A stretch of DNA of 64,000 bases from Amphirosellinia nigrospora (lineage: Eukaryota > Ascomycota > Sordariomycetes > Xylariales > Xylariaceae). Shown here piece by piece: positions 13,033 through 25,399 of the stretch. A model generated the notes under the pieces. It was not told the origin of the DNA. It made no database searches and saw only the letters and a program-made list of their open reading frames with translations. The first letter of the stretch is position 1. Each line of letters starts with the position of its first letter. The position numbers and the translations under genes are program-made. Location of the stretch: the NCBI GenBank assembly GCA_004123355.1, contig SCHM01000004.1, positions 558,001-622,000 of the forward strand, given 5' to 3'.

Positions 13033-15807
13033 TCAAATAACCGAGAGCTCGCTAGTCATCATGTCACGGTACACCTCGTAGCTCAAGATTCTGTGGTCGT
13101 AATAATGGAGCATGATGCGGTAGCGACGTTCGCCGAGGAGGTGGTCATCTTGTGTGGTTCCTCCAGCTGACGGGATGGGTGCAATGGCGACTCCGAGTAG
13201 GGGGCAAATGGGCCGCAGGTTGCGATCCTCATCATGCTGCGTCGGCAGAATGGCCTCAACTCTGAACCCGCGTTTGAATGAGTATTCTGGGTTTATCGGC
13301 CGCGTCAATGTGATCAACACGACCCGACCGCATAACGAGCCTGCCACGACTAGTGATAGCTCTGGCACATGTAGGAGGTTCGCGAGGCGCTCATTCGGAT
13401 AGCTAGAGCCTGGAGGCAAGGTCCGCGGAGGTTTCCGCTGGCGGATAGCGTTCGTGAACATGATACCAGTGTTGTCTAGATCACCACAAACAAGTTCGAT
13501 GTCCATTTCATAGGTTCTCATCACTGCCATGTTCAAGGTTAGTAGTAACACCACATGAGCCTAGGGAAAATATGAGTAAGCTATCGGATATTACTCACCA
13601 CTACTGCCGTTAATGACAATAGATTTAGGGTTCTCTTTCTCTCTCCTTTTGGGGATGAAAACCAGAGTTTTTTTGTCGGCGGCTTCATCCTGGGACGCAG
13701 TCCACTCTTCCTTGCTATCTTCCTTGAGATCGTACCAATCAGTGGGTAGGTCATCGCTGCTCCAGTCCGGCTGGGTATTGAATAGGTAACATTTATGATC
13801 TCTAACCCACTGAAACAACCGGAGTTAGCTATCGCCATCCGAAGCATAATTTGAGAAGATTTCGACAGCCTCTAGATAATGCCTTATTCCAATAGTCCCG
13901 GGTATCACTCACCGGATGGTACGTCGAGTTGTTCTTTACGTGTTCAATAGCTTTCTCAGTTCCGATATAATAACCATACTCAACTTTATGGACGTAAACG
14001 GCTTCCGCTGGGCTTAGTCCTAGAGATTCTTTGAAAGTGTTCGTTGGTAGAAAGCTACTTTCAGGTAATACGAGAACACCCCATCCTCTGGGTGGCCTAT
14101 TGTTTTCAGGTCAGGATGCCAACCTTACTAGGCAATGTATGCCTAAGTACAGAAGGATGCAAAAGGTACGAAATTATCGGGCTTACTGATTTCGAATCCT
14201 ACGACGGGAGTTCCGTAGGAACAATGATTTATAGTGTAATATGTGTAAGCTCTCGACGAACCAGGGACAGGTCCCGCACGTTGACCAGATATCTAAGACC
14301 CAGAGCTTACCCCCAATATCCACGGCGAGGACATCTATGGCGTCGCCATCGGTATTACTACTAAAGGCTACGTTTGGTATGTTAGCTCCAATGTTAGGAA
14401 TCTCAAGAATGAAGTGATATGATCCTTGGCGCTGGCGGAATAGGGGTCCGATGTCGTCATTCCCCTCCAATAATTCTTGTATACATGGATCGTCTACTAC
14501 AACGCTTCCTTCTTGTAATTTTCGTATCGACAGGAACAACTCTCGCTCGGACGTTTTTTAGTCGTCTTGGATGCATATTGAGGATCTGTTAATTCCATCG
14601 CGAACACGTGAACTTCACGTTTATTGTTGCCAACGGCAATTAGTCGTGACTTTTTATGGATTGCGAGTCCCCAGGCCGATTTTCCAACATTCTGGTGGAA
14701 AAAAGGATGCACACAGGTAAGTTTATCAGTAATACCGCCGGACTCGAGCTGCAAGAGTGCCGTCTCGATCTGGAAGTTATAATAGGCAATCACATCGCCG
14801 TCATCACAGGCAAATAAGAGAATCTCTTCTTCGCCAAAGTCGCCCATGATAAGGTGATTCATGTGATGCGGGTTTTGGGGGTCGATATGACCGCGTATGC
14901 TTGCAGCTTCTCGGCTTCTCGGGGGTTTTAAAACTAAATCTATGAAGACCCCAAGGTCAATAACTACGCATTCTTTAACCGAGCATTACGTGAAGGATGG
15001 AGTAATCGTGGCCCGAACCATCCAGACCGGAAAGGGTGGGTGACTTCAGTGCCACAAGTAAGCTTACCAGGGCGGGCAGGAAGGGTACTGCAATGCTCGG
15101 GGAGTCAGTTATCGCCATTCACAGCATGGATTATGATAGTTTCAGAGCTGCCCGAGCATTCCATCTGTCCTAGCAAGGAAATCCTGTGTTTTCAAAGTTG
15201 CCAAGATAAGAAGAGAATGATTTCAAGAATTGCTCACTGGTCAATACAACTGCGGACACGGCATATATGGATTGCGTCTCCATAAGCAGCGGCGTAAATA
15301 TTGAAACGTTGAGACAGAGCGGTGAGATTGAGTCGATGACGGGCAATTATAGGAACAGCGACGTTGCGGTCCTCGGAGTCTGAGTCCCCAGAGTCCGAAT
15401 CTATGGTATCTGAACCTTCAGGAGCCCAAAATACAGGGCTCAGAAATTCAGGAGGGTTCAACTCAGGGTATAAATCTTCAGGGCCCAAATCCTCTGAGTC
15501 TGGATCCTCAGGGTCTAGATCTTCAAGATCTAAGGACGTCATCAAGTCAGCTTGTTTGAGCTTAGAGTCATTAAGGGCCGTAGCCGATTGGGCATTAGCT
15601 ATAAAGACAAGACCCGGAATTGAAGGGCTGACCAATTTCTTCGCCATCCTGGCCTTGTCCATCATCATCGTTCTCATCGTGGCCAGCAAAGGGCATACCG
15701 GTTGGGTATTCACTGTTGTCTGCGTCCAAATTGGAACCAGAGTCAGACTCTAGATCAATGAGATCAGGGCTGGGAGAGGCAACGGGGCGTTCCAGTTGTA
15801 ATCCCAT
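13033..15807 (-). CDS. CRT10-like protein (putative ribonucleotide reductase gene regulator)
   Basis: Resembles Pezizomycotina CRT10 proteins, named after yeast Crt10, which influences RNR gene expression. Pieces in order on the minus strand: an acidic N-terminal exon 15807-15238; a middle part, about 15100-14260, with HMNHLIMGDFGEEEILLFACDDGDVIAYY and the SAWGLAIHKKSRLIAVGNN WD-like block; an exon of about 14100-13913 with RGWGVLVLPESSFLPTN and EAVYVHKVEYGYY; an exon 13809-13599; and the last exon 13523-13033 ending RIMLHYYDHRILSYEVYRD. Donors at 15237, 13912 and 13598 are GTGAG[CT]. Two frame changes are seen, near 15690-15600 and near 14540; the second is explained by one missing base. The exon structure between 15237 and 14960 is uncertain. 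Residues of the N-terminal exon include an Asp/Glu/Leu/Pro repeat (DLEDLDPEDPDSEDLGPEDL). Confidence 0.75.
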
Positions 15808-18039
15808 GGTATGGAGATTGAGGGATTGATGTGATACTAGCAGACACTGCGTTAACCACTCAGGTATCTGTGCTCATGCCGGCGTGGGCCTCACTCACTC
15901 TCTGGCGGGCCGTTATACAGTGGCATGGGCTAATGTCTAGAGCATGCCGCGCCATGGAAGGTTCGATTGTTGCCTCAGTTTCCATCTCTTCAGTGACAAC
16001 TCTCCCTATCACAGCTGCCTTTTGTACCCCGATAATTGGGCTGCATTAGAATGACCGTTGGTACTTAAGCGGTAATAATGTTAGCTTGGAGGCCGTGTCA
16101 ATATGGTGTTTAAAAAGGTCCCGTCCGGTGACGATGATGTTTGCTAATTCGACATTCGGCTGCTAGTAATGCAATTGGATTCTCCCTAGTATGGTGGGGT
16201 ACTTGTGGTTGTACAGAATCTTCTCCGCACTTCCTCCTAATACATTAGTACCTGTACCTACTTACCTTAGCATAGCTGCACAGGTAGAGTATAGTACACT
16301 AGGTAATTGGCTAACAGTTGATGCCTTAGGTAAGGAAAATTGTCCCAACCAACACCACAATGATAGTATAGATAGCGACGGTAGCTAGTTCATACCTAAG
16401 TAAACACCTGCTGTGGGTAGCTACCCCGCACATTCTGGTGCTATGCGTAGATGTAGTTAGGCTAGAAATTGCTGGCTGACTAATAGCATCGAAGTGTATC
16501 TTCAACCACAGGGTTCAATACAGAGGTTGATACCTGTCCGGTGTTGAATAAATGCCGTGCACGCATGGAAGCAAAACCTGAATGTAGGAAGGAGGTAGTG
16601 TAGCAAATATGATGACACGGTCAGCAGCGATGCCAGTGGCGATACATTTTAAATAAACCTCTTTGTCTATTACGTTCGTCTCGTTATTTCATGACAGCCA
16701 AATATCCGACAGCTCAGGAACGAACTTGTTTACTTGAGCCCTACAATATTTCGGCTGTCTGTTTTAAGCCAAGAAGAATGGAACGCTGGCAGTTCCGCGA
16801 GGACTGTGAATGTTGCCGTTCGACATACGCTTGGCCAGCGCTACCTGCCCAGGACGTAGCTCTGAAGGACATATGCGAATCAGCAGTGTAGAATGATGGC
16901 AGGTTGTCTGTCCATCATTCATTACCAGCCAGCTAAATCAAGTGCAGGGATTGGCTATTGATGCCTCGATGCCTGGGGCTGGTCCAGAAATAGCAATCGA
17001 GCTCGTGCTCAATCAGACTCCATCACCAAATTTTTACGTACTCGAGACGGGCGACCATCCCGAGCTAAGCCCTAAGGTCCGCCGTATTGGGTTTGGGTCG
17101 ATGGCATCTGCCGAATGAGGCTCGAGACGTTATGTTGTCCCCCAGATTAGACGACGATTGATGCGCGCAAGGCTGCAGGAGATGTTTCTCAAGGCGGTTG
17201 CTTCACTTTCGACTTATTTTGCACTCGTCGTGAGGCTGTTCGGAGAAAGCATTGTAGAGTTTCAGTGGAGCCAAGCGTTGATATGCCAAGATGTGATTTG
17301 ATCAAACAATGAGCAATTGCTGATTGAGCTGCCGCTCTCCTATTGGCGGAAGATAAGGCAACAAGCTACTGTCCTTAGCTTGTTCCACTATCATCACTGC
17401 TAAGATCTCATCCCGATGGACAACTCTCATCCAGTACTTGCCACGACTCATTGTCATGTTAAGCAGAGCGCTCGTCCAGCGTTAGTTTGCAACTACACGT
17501 ATAAAGAATAGAAAAAGAGATGGCCTAATTAACCTCACCGGCGTAGCGGTCCTCCGTTAGACATATGAATTCATGAGTGCTATAGAGTAATTTTTTTATT
17601 GCTCTTCCTTTCCCCCGGGTCCCAAGTCCAATGCGGCACGCGTGCGATTCTTTCCGTTGCCAAGTTATAATTTAGGTAAGGGTGATCAGAAACATACCAC
17701 AGGCTGACACTTTCCACCATAGGCAAAAATGTTAGTGAGATACTTCGCGTTCCCCTTGTTGTGATTATCCTTGCCACTCGTGCACTTGGTTAGGTAGGAA
17801 CGGCAATTAGCTGACCCTTCGTTACCTAGTCTCAACGTGGGGAGACGCCGAGAAATGGAGCAGGTTGCATATAACATGCGTAGAACATAAAAAAAGTCTG
17901 ATGACGATGATCGCCCGCTTTGCAGTGCATACGCCCACCTAGAATGTTGACTGTAGACTGTCTCCCGTACAGACCCCTTCCGAACAAGACTCCACACACC
18001 ACCATAACCACCATAGACTTTGTCACTTTATACATCAAC

Positions 18040-18300
18040 GTAAAGAAATCGTAAAAATATAATTCTAGTCGAATGTGATTATTCAAGCTTTATTTATACT
18101 AAGGTTTAAGTTTTAGTTCGTTAAAATTAATAGTACAAGAGTTATTTGTATTTAAAATATTAGCGTTTTTAATAATTTTAAGCAACAAATAATTTAATTG
18201 TTTTTAATGTTATTATAATAAATGTCTTACTATTAGAACCGTATTTATCTATTCTATTATTCTATAGCTTTCTTTTTATTTTTTAGATTTATTTTGATTG
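18040..18300. other. AT-rich island, RIP-like
   Basis: Almost entirely A and T with long TTAA/TAAT/TTTT runs and very few C or G, in sharp contrast with the flanks. This is the usual look of a repeat fossilised by repeat-induced point mutation. No source element can be identified. Confidence 0.6.
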
Positions 18301-19799
18301 AGTTATTGGCGGTTGAAGTAGTAGAGTTTGGGTGGTGTATGGCATGTGTGTGGAGTTTTGTTCGGACGGCCCTGTCCCGTACAGTGGCCAGAAATAATGT
18401 AACGGTATTATAGTGTAACGCTGAAATCTAGGCTTTGGAGCTGGCCGATGGGGCTTCGGCAGGCAGGTTTCGCCCACCGGTATTTCCGTGATGTTGATGC
18501 GTAGCGAACAAAATGTTACGATGTGTGTGTATAAATATTCAGAGATAGGAATTGTTCGGGTGCGCAAACCAAAGATATGATTTGTTCGCAACAAGCCATT
18601 GCAAATAGAAATGAAGCCACGGAGGAATCTATTTCGTAATAAATACTGGCAACCCCTGCCACCTAGAGGCTCGAGCTTCGCGGCGCGCCGTTCGACAGGG
18701 CAAGGTCTTCTAAGTCGCTATAATATAGTTAACGTATTATGAATTGCTCCAAGAACCCTGGGCAGGCTGGGAGCTGGTGTTGGCCAGACATTTTGAGAAC
18801 CACTGTAGATGAAACTATTGATACTAACTAGATCTGTTATGTGATAGGATCAAGGGAAAAGACAAGCCTTGCGTCATAGAGACATGTTGAAGTTGACATG
18901 GGCAGCCGGCTACAGGGATCTCCTGACTAGTTCGGCTAGCTGTGGGTTCTGCAGCATCGACCCGAACCCCACATAGAAACCCCACTCTGCCCACCATCTG
19001 GGATGTCGCTGGAGATGCCAAGGGCCAAGACCACCATCACTCAAGAGATCGTTTCCGTAAGAAGTTCGAGATAACTTCTCGAAGCTCAGAGGACACAACA
19101 TAGCACTCTTTTTTCATCATTCCATTAGTCCAATTCTACCTAGATTGCTTGTGAGCATATTGTACGCGATGCATGTCCGTACCTGTATACATGCGCACAT
19201 GTAGTAGCCCGGCAATGCTTACACCTCTACGTTTTAATCCCCTTACATATATATACTATGTAGACGAACAGCTGAAACCGATGTCGCTCGGTCCTCTAAA
19301 CGAACGACCGAACAGGACCGAGGCCATGGACTAAGTGCACAGAAGTAACGCCACGGTAATGCCCGACGATGACACTAAAAAAAGAGCCCTGCTCGCCGTT
19401 TATAATCTAATTACCTATTGTCTGGCTCTGGTCAGACTATAACCATGCCAGTGGAATGACTTTTGCTGCTTACTTTGTCTAGCGCAACCAGCACATGGGG
19501 GTCTCCATTGAGTCTCTTTGCCTGGCCGATGAATTGCCCGGGACCTTGTACGGGACTTTGTATCCAACTAACACGAACTAGGAGCGCTCTTATCTTGCCA
19601 CATCTGATTGGCCCAGACTATCGATGTCTTGCCATTGAAGATCCCCCAAGTTGGGACCCTGTCGTGCGTATGCGTCTCCGTCTATACTAACTAAAATGCT
19701 GCACATACTTGTAGTACGGCATAAGGTTAGGCTACCTGGTCTTGAGCGGTTCGACGCCTATCTGCGGCGCCAAACAAGGCCCCGATCTCTTTCCTATAT

Positions 19800-20083
19800 A
19801 GCACGGGCGTCCGCATCGGCCGTCGCTCACATGTAAATGTTCCTCTCCCCTTCCAATTCATTCGGGTTATTTATTTCGTCCGACAAATACCCAGCCCTTT
19901 GTCTAATATACTCCTTTCGTCCTACCGATACCCCCGTTTGTCTACGACATCACTAGAATTAAAAAATTGAGAGCCTTTCATCATTTGACGTTAATGCTAT
20001 CGCTAGCTGTCGGACTCTGATTTTTTGGAAGGGGAAATCAGAAGAATCGTGAACCTTTCTTCTTTATCACCCGCGTCGCCACC
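19800..20083 (+). promoter_or_regulatory. putative GATA-factor sites upstream of the ammonium transporter
   Basis: HGATAR motifs occur on the reverse strand at about 20064-20069 (TTATCA, reading TGATAA) and near 19999 (CTATCG, reading CGATAG). A further CGATAG lies at about 19618-19623, just outside this interval. Ammonium transporter genes of filamentous fungi are commonly under nitrogen control by AreA/NIT2. The motifs are short and occur by chance, so this is inference. Confidence 0.35.
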
Positions 20084-21978
20084 ATGTCGTGGCGTCCTTC
20101 CTACTCGTGGACGGGTCCCCCTGTGACCTTCAATGGGACCAACAATGAGACTGGAGGAGATTCCAGTATGTTATAAGCACCCGCAAATTTCGGGGAGGTC
20201 GTTGAGCATGACAACATGCGATCGGTGGGATACGAAGGAGAGCAGTGGCTAACGACAGACTCAACTTCTGTACAGGGACCGAAAACCTAAACCAATGGTA
20301 CCAATCAGGAGACCAGGCCTTCATCATTGTCTCAGCGTGCATGGTGCTGCTGATGGTGCCGGGTATTGCGTTTCTATACTCAGGATTATCACGAAGGAAA
20401 TCGGCCTTATCACTCATATGGGTTGTGATGATGTCCTTCTCGGTCGTCATATTCCAGTGGTATTTTTGGGGATATTCTCTTGCGTTCAGCAGTACGGCGA
20501 AGAACGGATTCATTGGCGACCTACACCACTTCGGCCTCACGAACACCTTAGCTGTGCCATCCCCAGGATCTCCGCTTATTCCTGAACTTCTATATTCATT
20601 TTACCAGGTAAGCCCGTCATTTCCGATACGCAGAGGGAGAACCTACAGGGCACATATGAGATCGCATTAAAGCCCATAGTCGAAGCCGACATAGCTGATA
20701 GATAATGCGATAGATGATGTTCTGCGGTGTTACTGCGGCTCTCGTGATTGGCGCTGTCGCCGAGCGCGGTCGTGTACTACCCGCCATGATTTTCGTATTC
20801 TTTTGGGCCACGATCGTCTACTGCCCGCTCGCGTGCTGGGTCTGGAATATTCATGGATGGGCCTTCAACTATGGCGTGCTTGATTATGCAGGAGGTGGCC
20901 CCGTCGAGATCGGCTCGGGTATGTCCGCGCTCGCGTATTCCTGGATTCTTGGTCGCCGCCACGAGAAGATGATGCTCAACTTCCGACCCCACAACGTTTC
21001 CCTCGTCACCCTTGGAACGATCTTGCTATGGTTTGGCTGGCTTGGCTTCAACGGTGGTTCCGCCTTTGGTGCAAACTTGCGTGCCACCATCGCCTGTTGG
21101 AACTCCTGCCTTACTGCAATGTTCGCCGCTATGACATGGTGTCTCCTCGACTTCCGCCTCGCTAAGAAGTGGTCCATGGTTGGTTGGTGTTCTGGCACCA
21201 TATCGGGTCTCGTTGCAGCTACTCCGGCTTCAGGATTTATCCCTCCGTGGGCTTCTATTATATTGGGTGTGGTGACGGGTATTTGCTGTAACTTTGGCAC
21301 CAAAGGTAAACTCGATCCCTTCATCATGTTCTTAAACGTCTTCTAACCACGCGCTTTTCAGTCAAGTTCCTTATCGGAATCGATGATTCCCTCGATGTTT
21401 TTGCCGAGCACGCAGTTGGCGGTATTGTAGGACTTATCTTCAATGCGTTATTCGGTGCGAACTACATCATCGGCTTGGATGGCGTGAATAACGGCGTATA
21501 TCCTGGTGGCTGGGTAGACCACCACTACGCGCAGCTATATATCCAGGTAGCTTACATCGTGGCAGTAGCCGGGTACTCATTCGTCGTGTCCGCCATTATC
21601 GCCAAGTTAATCGACATGGTACCCGGCTTGCATCTCCGCGCTTCGGAAGAGGCCGAGCTCATGGGTATGGATGACGACCAACTCGGCGAGTTCGCGTATG
21701 ACTACGTAGAAGTGCGCCGTGATTTCCTTGCCTGGACGCCGGTCAAGGAGGAACCTGTTGCGAACGGGCATCGCTTTGTACCCCAGCATGGTATCGAGGA
21801 ACATCAAAACCTTGCAAATACTACGGGCATCTCGCCCCCGAACTCTTCGGGTGTCGAGGAGGAGCAGGAAAAGGTGGGAGCATCTGTTCGTGCCCCAGCC
21901 AAGGAAAAGGCAGCGGAGAGTGCAGCGGAGAGTACTGCTAATAACTCGCCGCCGGCATCGAGGGGCTCGTCATCCTAA
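20084..21978 (+). CDS. ammonium transporter (Mep/Amt family)
   Basis: Plasma-membrane ammonium permease of the Amt/Mep/Rh family, about 540 residues. Four exons with in-phase GT..AG introns: 20084-20165, 20276-20607, 20714-21305 and 21362-21978. Diagnostic segments: GDQAFIIVSACMVLLMVPGIAFLYSGLSRRK, the QWYFWGYSLAFS gate region, GAVAERGR after the third splice junction, WNIHGWAFNYGVLDYAGGGPVEIGSG, WFGWLGFNGGSAFGANLRA and FAEHAVGGIVGL. The twin histidines are visible in NIHGW and EHAVGG. Eleven membrane segments are expected. The cytosolic C-tail (from about residue 430) starts with the conserved LHLRASEEAELMGMDDDQLGE and ends in a Glu/Ala/Ser-rich stretch. The whole reading frame is intact. 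Only family assignment is claimed, not which Mep paralogue it is. Confidence 0.95.
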
Positions 21979-22295
21979 AAAGGAAATTGGATCACATTGA
22001 GTCATTAATTTGTCTGATTTTGGTTTAGATATCCCTGTTGTGGTCTTCTGGAAAAATTTTAGGTTTCTCTGTATATTTATAGCCGGAAAAGGAGTTCACG
22101 GTTGGTTTATTTCGGCCCGTGTGCTTGCTGGGCAATATACCTAGGCAGGTGTACATTACATGCAAGATGTGGGAATTAGTCTCACATACACAATAATACC
22201 CAAATATCCTCTACTTGCTTTTCTTCCTTTTTTTCTATTGCCTCAGAAGCTGTTCGTTACATCATATCTCCCCCACCCCTGGTGAAAAAAGAGCC

Positions 22296-23860
22296 TACGC
22301 CGATACATCTTCCTCTGTGTCGCACACTTCTTCCTTTTCATTTTCCCATTCGAAACCGTCTAGGTGAGCAGTCTTGAACCACTCTAGAATCTCTTAGGTA
22401 GCCTCAAAGCGGTCAGTTTGGCAGGCATATATCGTGGCTCTTAAAGCAACTTCTTTATTGCCGTAGTAGCGTGAATTCGAAAGAACCTTGATAATGCCAA
22501 GAAAGCCTTTCTCCACGGCTATCTCTAGCACGCTTGAAGCTGTCCGCCTCCCGAGAATTAGACTCTTCCCAAATGTCCGAAACTCATCTGCTGGATCATG
22601 CCCTGGGCTCTGGGAATCTGACATGGTGTTGGCGAGATCTCGAGTGAGCTCGAGATAATCAAATAGCACAGCTAGATGGAGTGGGCTATGGCGGTTCTTA
22701 TTGTTGATGGAGTAATCGGCGCCTGCATTAAGCAGGATATTGGCCGTACTTTGGTGTTTTCCTAGGACCGCCAGGTGGAGGGCCGTACTACCGTCGTTGT
22801 TGACAGCGTCTATGTCAATTAGTTCGCAGCGGCTGACTTGAGACGGGCTCTTAGATCTAATTCCGGCTCTTTCAATTTCTTATTCTTCAGGTGGTAGCAC
22901 GGACCCCAATAATACTAAACATTCCACAATGTCGCCATACCCTCCTTCAGCGGCGTGCATCAAAGCACTGTAACCAGACGTATCCCGGAGTGTAAGGGAT
23001 GCTCCCGGCTCTAGCAACCTCTAGATGGTGTCAAGGTGACCAATTCTACAGACAAGGTGTAAAGCGCAAAATTGTTCGGAGGTGGTAGTGGCCCAACGGC
23101 TTGCACCCGGTTGAGTAGCTCTTCGACTGTGCTGAGGTGACCTCCCCGACATGCCTCAAGGAGTGGAGTGTAACCCTCATCGTCTGCATTCTCAATCCCG
23201 AAGTCCGGACCTTCGAGAAGAGCGCGAACACATTCAACGTGCCCGAAACGAGCTGCTGCTCTCAGTGCGGTGGGGGTCCATACCCCTTTTTGCAGGAGGT
23301 TTTTGATAATCTCGAAACACCCGTTGCGTGAGGCTAAATACAGTGATGTTTCTAGCTGCTGAGAACAGCCCTCACGGAACTCGGTCTGGCAGAGAAACCT
23401 CTCAACCACTTCAAATAGACCGCAGTATGAAGCTAATTTGATGGGCGAGGTGGGAAGTACAGCGGCATCAGGCTGGTGCCCTCTTTTCGCATGGTAATCA
23501 AACATGGGCAACCAAGCCGAGAAAAGCTCTTTGGTCAGTAAAAAATCAACGGTTTTTTGAGTAGCCTGGGGCTACTTCGCGTTCTGCACGAGACGGTGAT
23601 GGTAAGGCACATGAAGACATGCATACTACGCGAGCCCAAACTCCTTTTGGAGGTCGTATTCTCCTGGGTGACCTTCAGGTGACCTCCATGTCTTGCTGAT
23701 AGTCGTCAAGTACTTGAAACGCATAGTCAACAGGTGGAGATGGATATCCTCTGACGTATATGATTCGTATCTTTTACTTAGCCACTCGGAATAGGTTCTG
23801 TGCCGGAGAACCCAATCTGAATGACTGGGTATTGTTGGGGATGTTTCTACCAAACCTTGA
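22296..23860 (-). pseudogene. ankyrin-repeat protein gene, decayed
   Basis: Read on the minus strand, several consecutive ankyrin repeats appear: VVERFLCQTEF, SLYLASRNGCFEIIKNLLQKG, ALRAAARFGHVECVRALLEG, GYTPLLEACRGGHLSTVEELLNR (23511-23011), then SGYSALMHAAEGGYGDIVECL, NNDGSTALHLAVLGKHQSTANILLNAGADYS and NKNRHSPLHLAVLFDYLELT further down. A non-ankyrin segment at 23853-23626 (WVLRHRTYSEWLSKRY) precedes them and may be the N-terminus. The frame changes several times, and one stop (TAA at about 22391-22393) sits where CAA would continue the same frame for 30 more codons to TAG at 22296. Ankyrin proteins of this type are common accessory genes in fungi, often behind NACHT domains; none is visible here. 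The true start is unknown. Confidence 0.65.
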
Positions 23861-23919
23861 GAGTACTGCCGACCAGGCTGAGCTCCCCTAAAGCGAAGAA
23901 AACTTCTGCGATAGTTATT

Positions 23920-24085
23920 AGTTAATCTAATTTCAAATATTTTATAAAAAGCTAACTTACTACTTACTATTAAACCTTTTTTTTAGTAAATATTTCTTAA
24001 TAGCTTAAATAATAATATTAGCTTTAAACTTATATTTTAAATTTTATATATACAAAAACCTTTTTAATCCCCAAGATTACCTATG
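23920..24085. other. AT-rich island, RIP-like, at 5' edge of recombinase remnant
   Basis: Dense A/T with TTAATA, ATTTTA and TTTTTTTT runs and almost no G. It lies where the N-terminal half of the DUF3435 recombinase gene would be expected, so it may be that half degraded beyond recognition. Inference only. Confidence 0.5.
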
Positions 24086-24139
24086 ACCCAAGCTTGCTTC
24101 TTAGCCTTTACGTTTTTCTTCTAGGTATTTTATTTTAAA

Positions 24140-25333
24140 AATCGTGCTTTTAAAGCAGAACGTTTTAACGACAACCCTCATACATTAGATAAGCTAGATA
24201 TTTTTCAAGACAACTCTGGGCTACCCTTCCCATTAAAGCCTGAAATCCAAGATCTCAGAATCTTCCGCCGGGCCGAGCAGCGGCTAGCTGGCTATGTGCT
24301 ATCTAACTAGCCTATCACAAGCAGTATGATGACGGCATGGATAAGGAGGATTGGCGAGCTTTCAGGCTTTGAACATAGTACGATGGCTTATAACCTTCGC
24401 TATATGGCTGGGAATAGCATGGATCGTAGTGGTAGGTTTCCTACTTGATTCCCATTTCGTGGTTTCATGAGGTATCTCTGATCATACAAAACTAACGAAT
24501 TTGGACAGTCAATGTGAGTGAAGGGCTTCGAAATCTTGTGATGGACCATGCCCCGCACTCGGCCACGTTTGAAAGACATTATCTAAATCGAAGCCAAAGT
24601 TGGTGCGCTTAACAACTCGGCTTCAAAGCCTCCCATCGCGGTCCTTAGAGTATCGCGAAGTTCGTCTTCAAATTAAATCATTAAAGGCAAGACTTTTGGA
24701 AGCTGAGAAGGACCGAATTCGAAAGGAGTGGACAGACAAGCAAGCGGTTCAAGACATCGATCTGCAAATCGAAGGTCAAGAATTATCTCACACGATAGAT
24801 GGCCGGAGTCAGGATCGCGAACCAACTGCCCGCCCGATGCATCCAGCCTAGCGGTCATTAGTCGAGGCCCTGACAGTGACATTTACTTCAGACGTTGATA
24901 CCTATTTCCAACGAAGACTCAATGCAGTTGATGCAATCATAGCTTACTGCATTGTGGAGGAGCCGCTGTCTACCAAGGTGTTAGAGTCCCGGTTACCGGC
25001 TCCGCCCCCGAAGTTAGCGATACAAGTACCGCAGACCAAACAACTATGTTAAGACGGTCCGTACTTGTCAGCAAGCAGGGCGAAAAACTTCGAAGGTGTT
25101 TCATCTGTGTCGGTAAAGCACTAACCCTCCCGTTAAACGATCCAAATGTGACTACTCTCTGTCGGACTTTTGCGACCCCAGCGGAAGTTACAAGACACTT
25201 TAGGAGTGTTCATCTATCAAAGTTAAGCTCCGGGAGCAAAACCCGATGTCCAGTCTGTGTCCCGGAAGTGGTACTCCAGCAAAAGATGCACCTCCAGAAC
25301 CATGCAGAGAGGATGCACGGGATCCGAAGTTAA
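24140..25333 (+). pseudogene. DUF3435 tyrosine-recombinase gene, 3' half, decayed (Starship-captain family)
   Basis: The plus-strand frames spell the C-terminal half of a DUF3435 protein: LDIFQDNSGLPFPL, then the catalytic-end block YNLRYMAGNSMDRSVNVSEGLRNLVMDH...ATFERHYL (about 24390-24590), where Arg, His and the last Tyr match the tyrosine-recombinase tetrad. A charged helical tail follows (SLEYREVRLQIKSLKARL), then HPA[stop]RSLVEALT, and a Cys/His module (CFICVGKALTLP...CRTF...TRHFRSVHLSKL...CPVCVPEV...HAERMHG) ending at TAA 25333. DUF3435 enzymes head Starship giant transposons, though related immobile copies exist. The N-terminal half is missing or lost in AT-rich DNA. Several stops interrupt it; the TAG in HPA[stop]RS fits CAG to TAG. 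Not functional as read. Confidence 0.75.
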
Positions 25334-25399
25334 ACTGATATAGGATGCTTGCACACGCGTATATAATCAATACTCTATTCTGAGTGCTTTCTTAGTTAC

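Larger units (their letters stand above)
15808..20083. other. long gene-poor stretch with an AT-rich island
   Basis: About 4.3 kb without a recognisable gene on either strand. ORFs here are short and lack codon or motif signals. It includes a strongly AT-rich island at about 18040-18300 (listed separately). The last 500 bases carry possible GATA-factor sites in front of the ammonium transporter. Confidence 0.6.

Noticed and set aside
18410-18520. TGTAACG ... TGTTACGA pair, like short terminal inverted repeats
   Set aside because: The ends do not align as inverted or direct repeats and no target duplication is visible.
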